In this document: positions 6,125 through 6,553 of the stretch, piece after piece
Numbering within the stretch: position 1 is the stretch's first letter
Layout of the letters: every line of letters begins with the position of its first letter
Assembly (NCBI GenBank): GCA_028711875.1
Contig: JAQTRJ010000123.1
Location: 1-6,553 of the forward strand
Reading direction: 5' to 3'
DNA: 6,553 nucleotides
DNA from: a bacterium
Lineage (GTDB): Bacteria > Electryoneota > RPQS01
The notes under the pieces: generated by a model
What the model saw: only the letters and a program-made list of their open reading frames with translations
The model's database searches: none
What the model was told of the DNA's origin: nothing
Program-made: the position numbers and the translations under genes

Positions 6125-6553
6125 CGCGGTTCGCCGAGTTCCGTGTGGAGAAGCGTGAGGGCGCTGTGCGCGGCACGCAGCTTGATCGTTTCGCGCAAAC
6201 CGGAGAACTGGAGATGCCGAGTCACGGTCCGCCGTTCCGAGGATACGGCGATCCACACCGTGCCAACGGGTTTCTCCGCCGTTCCCCCGGTCGGACCCGC
6301 GATTCCCGTGGTTGCCAGGCTCCATTCCGTGCGTGCCTCGCGGCGCGCGCCCTCTGCCATCGCTCGAGCGACGGATTCCGACACAGCGCCGTGCGCTCTC
6401 AGACTGCCGTCGGGAATTCGCAGCTCTGTAAGTTTGGCGTCGTTCGAGTAGGTGATCCAGCCGCGTTCAAACCACCGCGACGAGCCGGGCGTGTCGGTAA
6501 TCATGCTGCTCACCAGACCGCCCGTGCAGCTCTCGGCAACGGCCAAATGCTGC
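6121..6553 (-). CDS. cinA: CinA C-terminal domain / nicotinamide-nucleotide amidohydrolase (5' end outside window)
   Basis: About 143 codons are visible, and the gene runs off the right edge of the window. The domain deamidates nicotinamide mononucleotide to nicotinate mononucleotide in pyridine-nucleotide salvage. Diagnostic segments are AESCTGG near the window edge, TPGSSRWFERGWITYSN, then GAVSESVARAMAEGARR, and GIAGPTGG followed by EKPVGTVWIAV. A TTG at 6546 could be read as a start, but it lies inside the conserved strand before AESCTGG, and the frame stays open to the edge (Gln-His before it), so I treat the gene as truncated by the window. Whether it is a stand-alone PncC or the end of a two-domain CinA with an N-terminal molybdopterin-binding-like domain cannot be told here. 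Its TGA overlaps the thpR ATG by 4 nt. Confidence 0.93.
   Translation of the reverse strand, partial: QHLAVAESCTGGLVSSMITDTPGSSRWFERGWITYSNDAKLTELRIPDGSLRAHGAVSESVARAMAEGARREARTEWSLATTGIAGPTGGTAEKPVGTVWIAVSSERRTVTRHLQFSGLRETIKLRAAHSALTLLHTELGEPR

Noticed and set aside
6125..6325. Upstream in-frame extension of thpR
   Set aside because: It overlaps conserved CinA coding sequence in another frame and lacks family similarity; the family N terminus begins exactly at the ATG at 6124.
5627..6451. 274-codon plus-strand open frame opposite thpR and cinA
   Set aside because: The opposite strand carries clear HxTx and CinA motifs; this frame shows no recognisable domain and no ribosome site.
6544..6546. 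TTG as a true start of the cinA gene
   Set aside because: It falls within the conserved strand just before AESCTGG, and the frame remains open to the window edge, so the real start lies outside.

Overview
The window is a compact run of seven genes, all on the minus strand and ending at a strong intrinsic terminator. In transcription order (high to low coordinates) they are: cinA/pncC C-terminal domain (cut by the window edge), thpR, an SRPBCC-fold protein, recA, a secreted probable outer-membrane beta-barrel protein, recX and alaS. Hand-counted GC in the alaS flank is about 60%. The pncC–recA–recX–alaS order matches the E. coli arrangement, and cinA–thpR next to recA is a known pairing in other bacteria. 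The signal-peptide, beta-rich protein suggests a diderm (Gram-negative-type) bacterium. No 16S gene or other phylum marker is present, and I cannot name the phylum from these proteins alone.

Layout: 6121-6553 is the CinA amidohydrolase domain, whose stop overlaps the thpR start (ATGA). thpR (5552-6124) is followed after 19 nt by a GTG-started SRPBCC gene (5062-5532) with the best Shine-Dalgarno of any start in the window. A 51-nt gap leads to recA (3931-5010). recA's stop overlaps the GTG start of the secreted protein (3293-3934), and that gene's stop overlaps the recX ATG (2790-3296). After 20 nt comes alaS (97-2769), and then a perfect 12-bp hairpin plus U-run (47-79). The remaining 46 bases are AT-rich and hold no recognisable gene.

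Function: RecA and its modulator RecX form the recombination core. CinA/PncC (pyridine-nucleotide salvage) and ThpR (RNA 2',3'-cyclic phosphate processing) lie upstream, and AlaRS closes the unit. The two genes that do not belong to the textbook cluster are the SRPBCC protein and the envelope-type protein. The latter is wedged between recA and recX by two 4-nt stop/start overlaps, so it is probably translated in a coupled chain with them. This is the most unusual point of the window. The second is a roughly 420-bp AT-richer block inside alaS (about 47% GC against about 60%), over the start of the editing module. No mobile element, CRISPR array, tRNA or rRNA is seen, and no clearly new multi-gene system.
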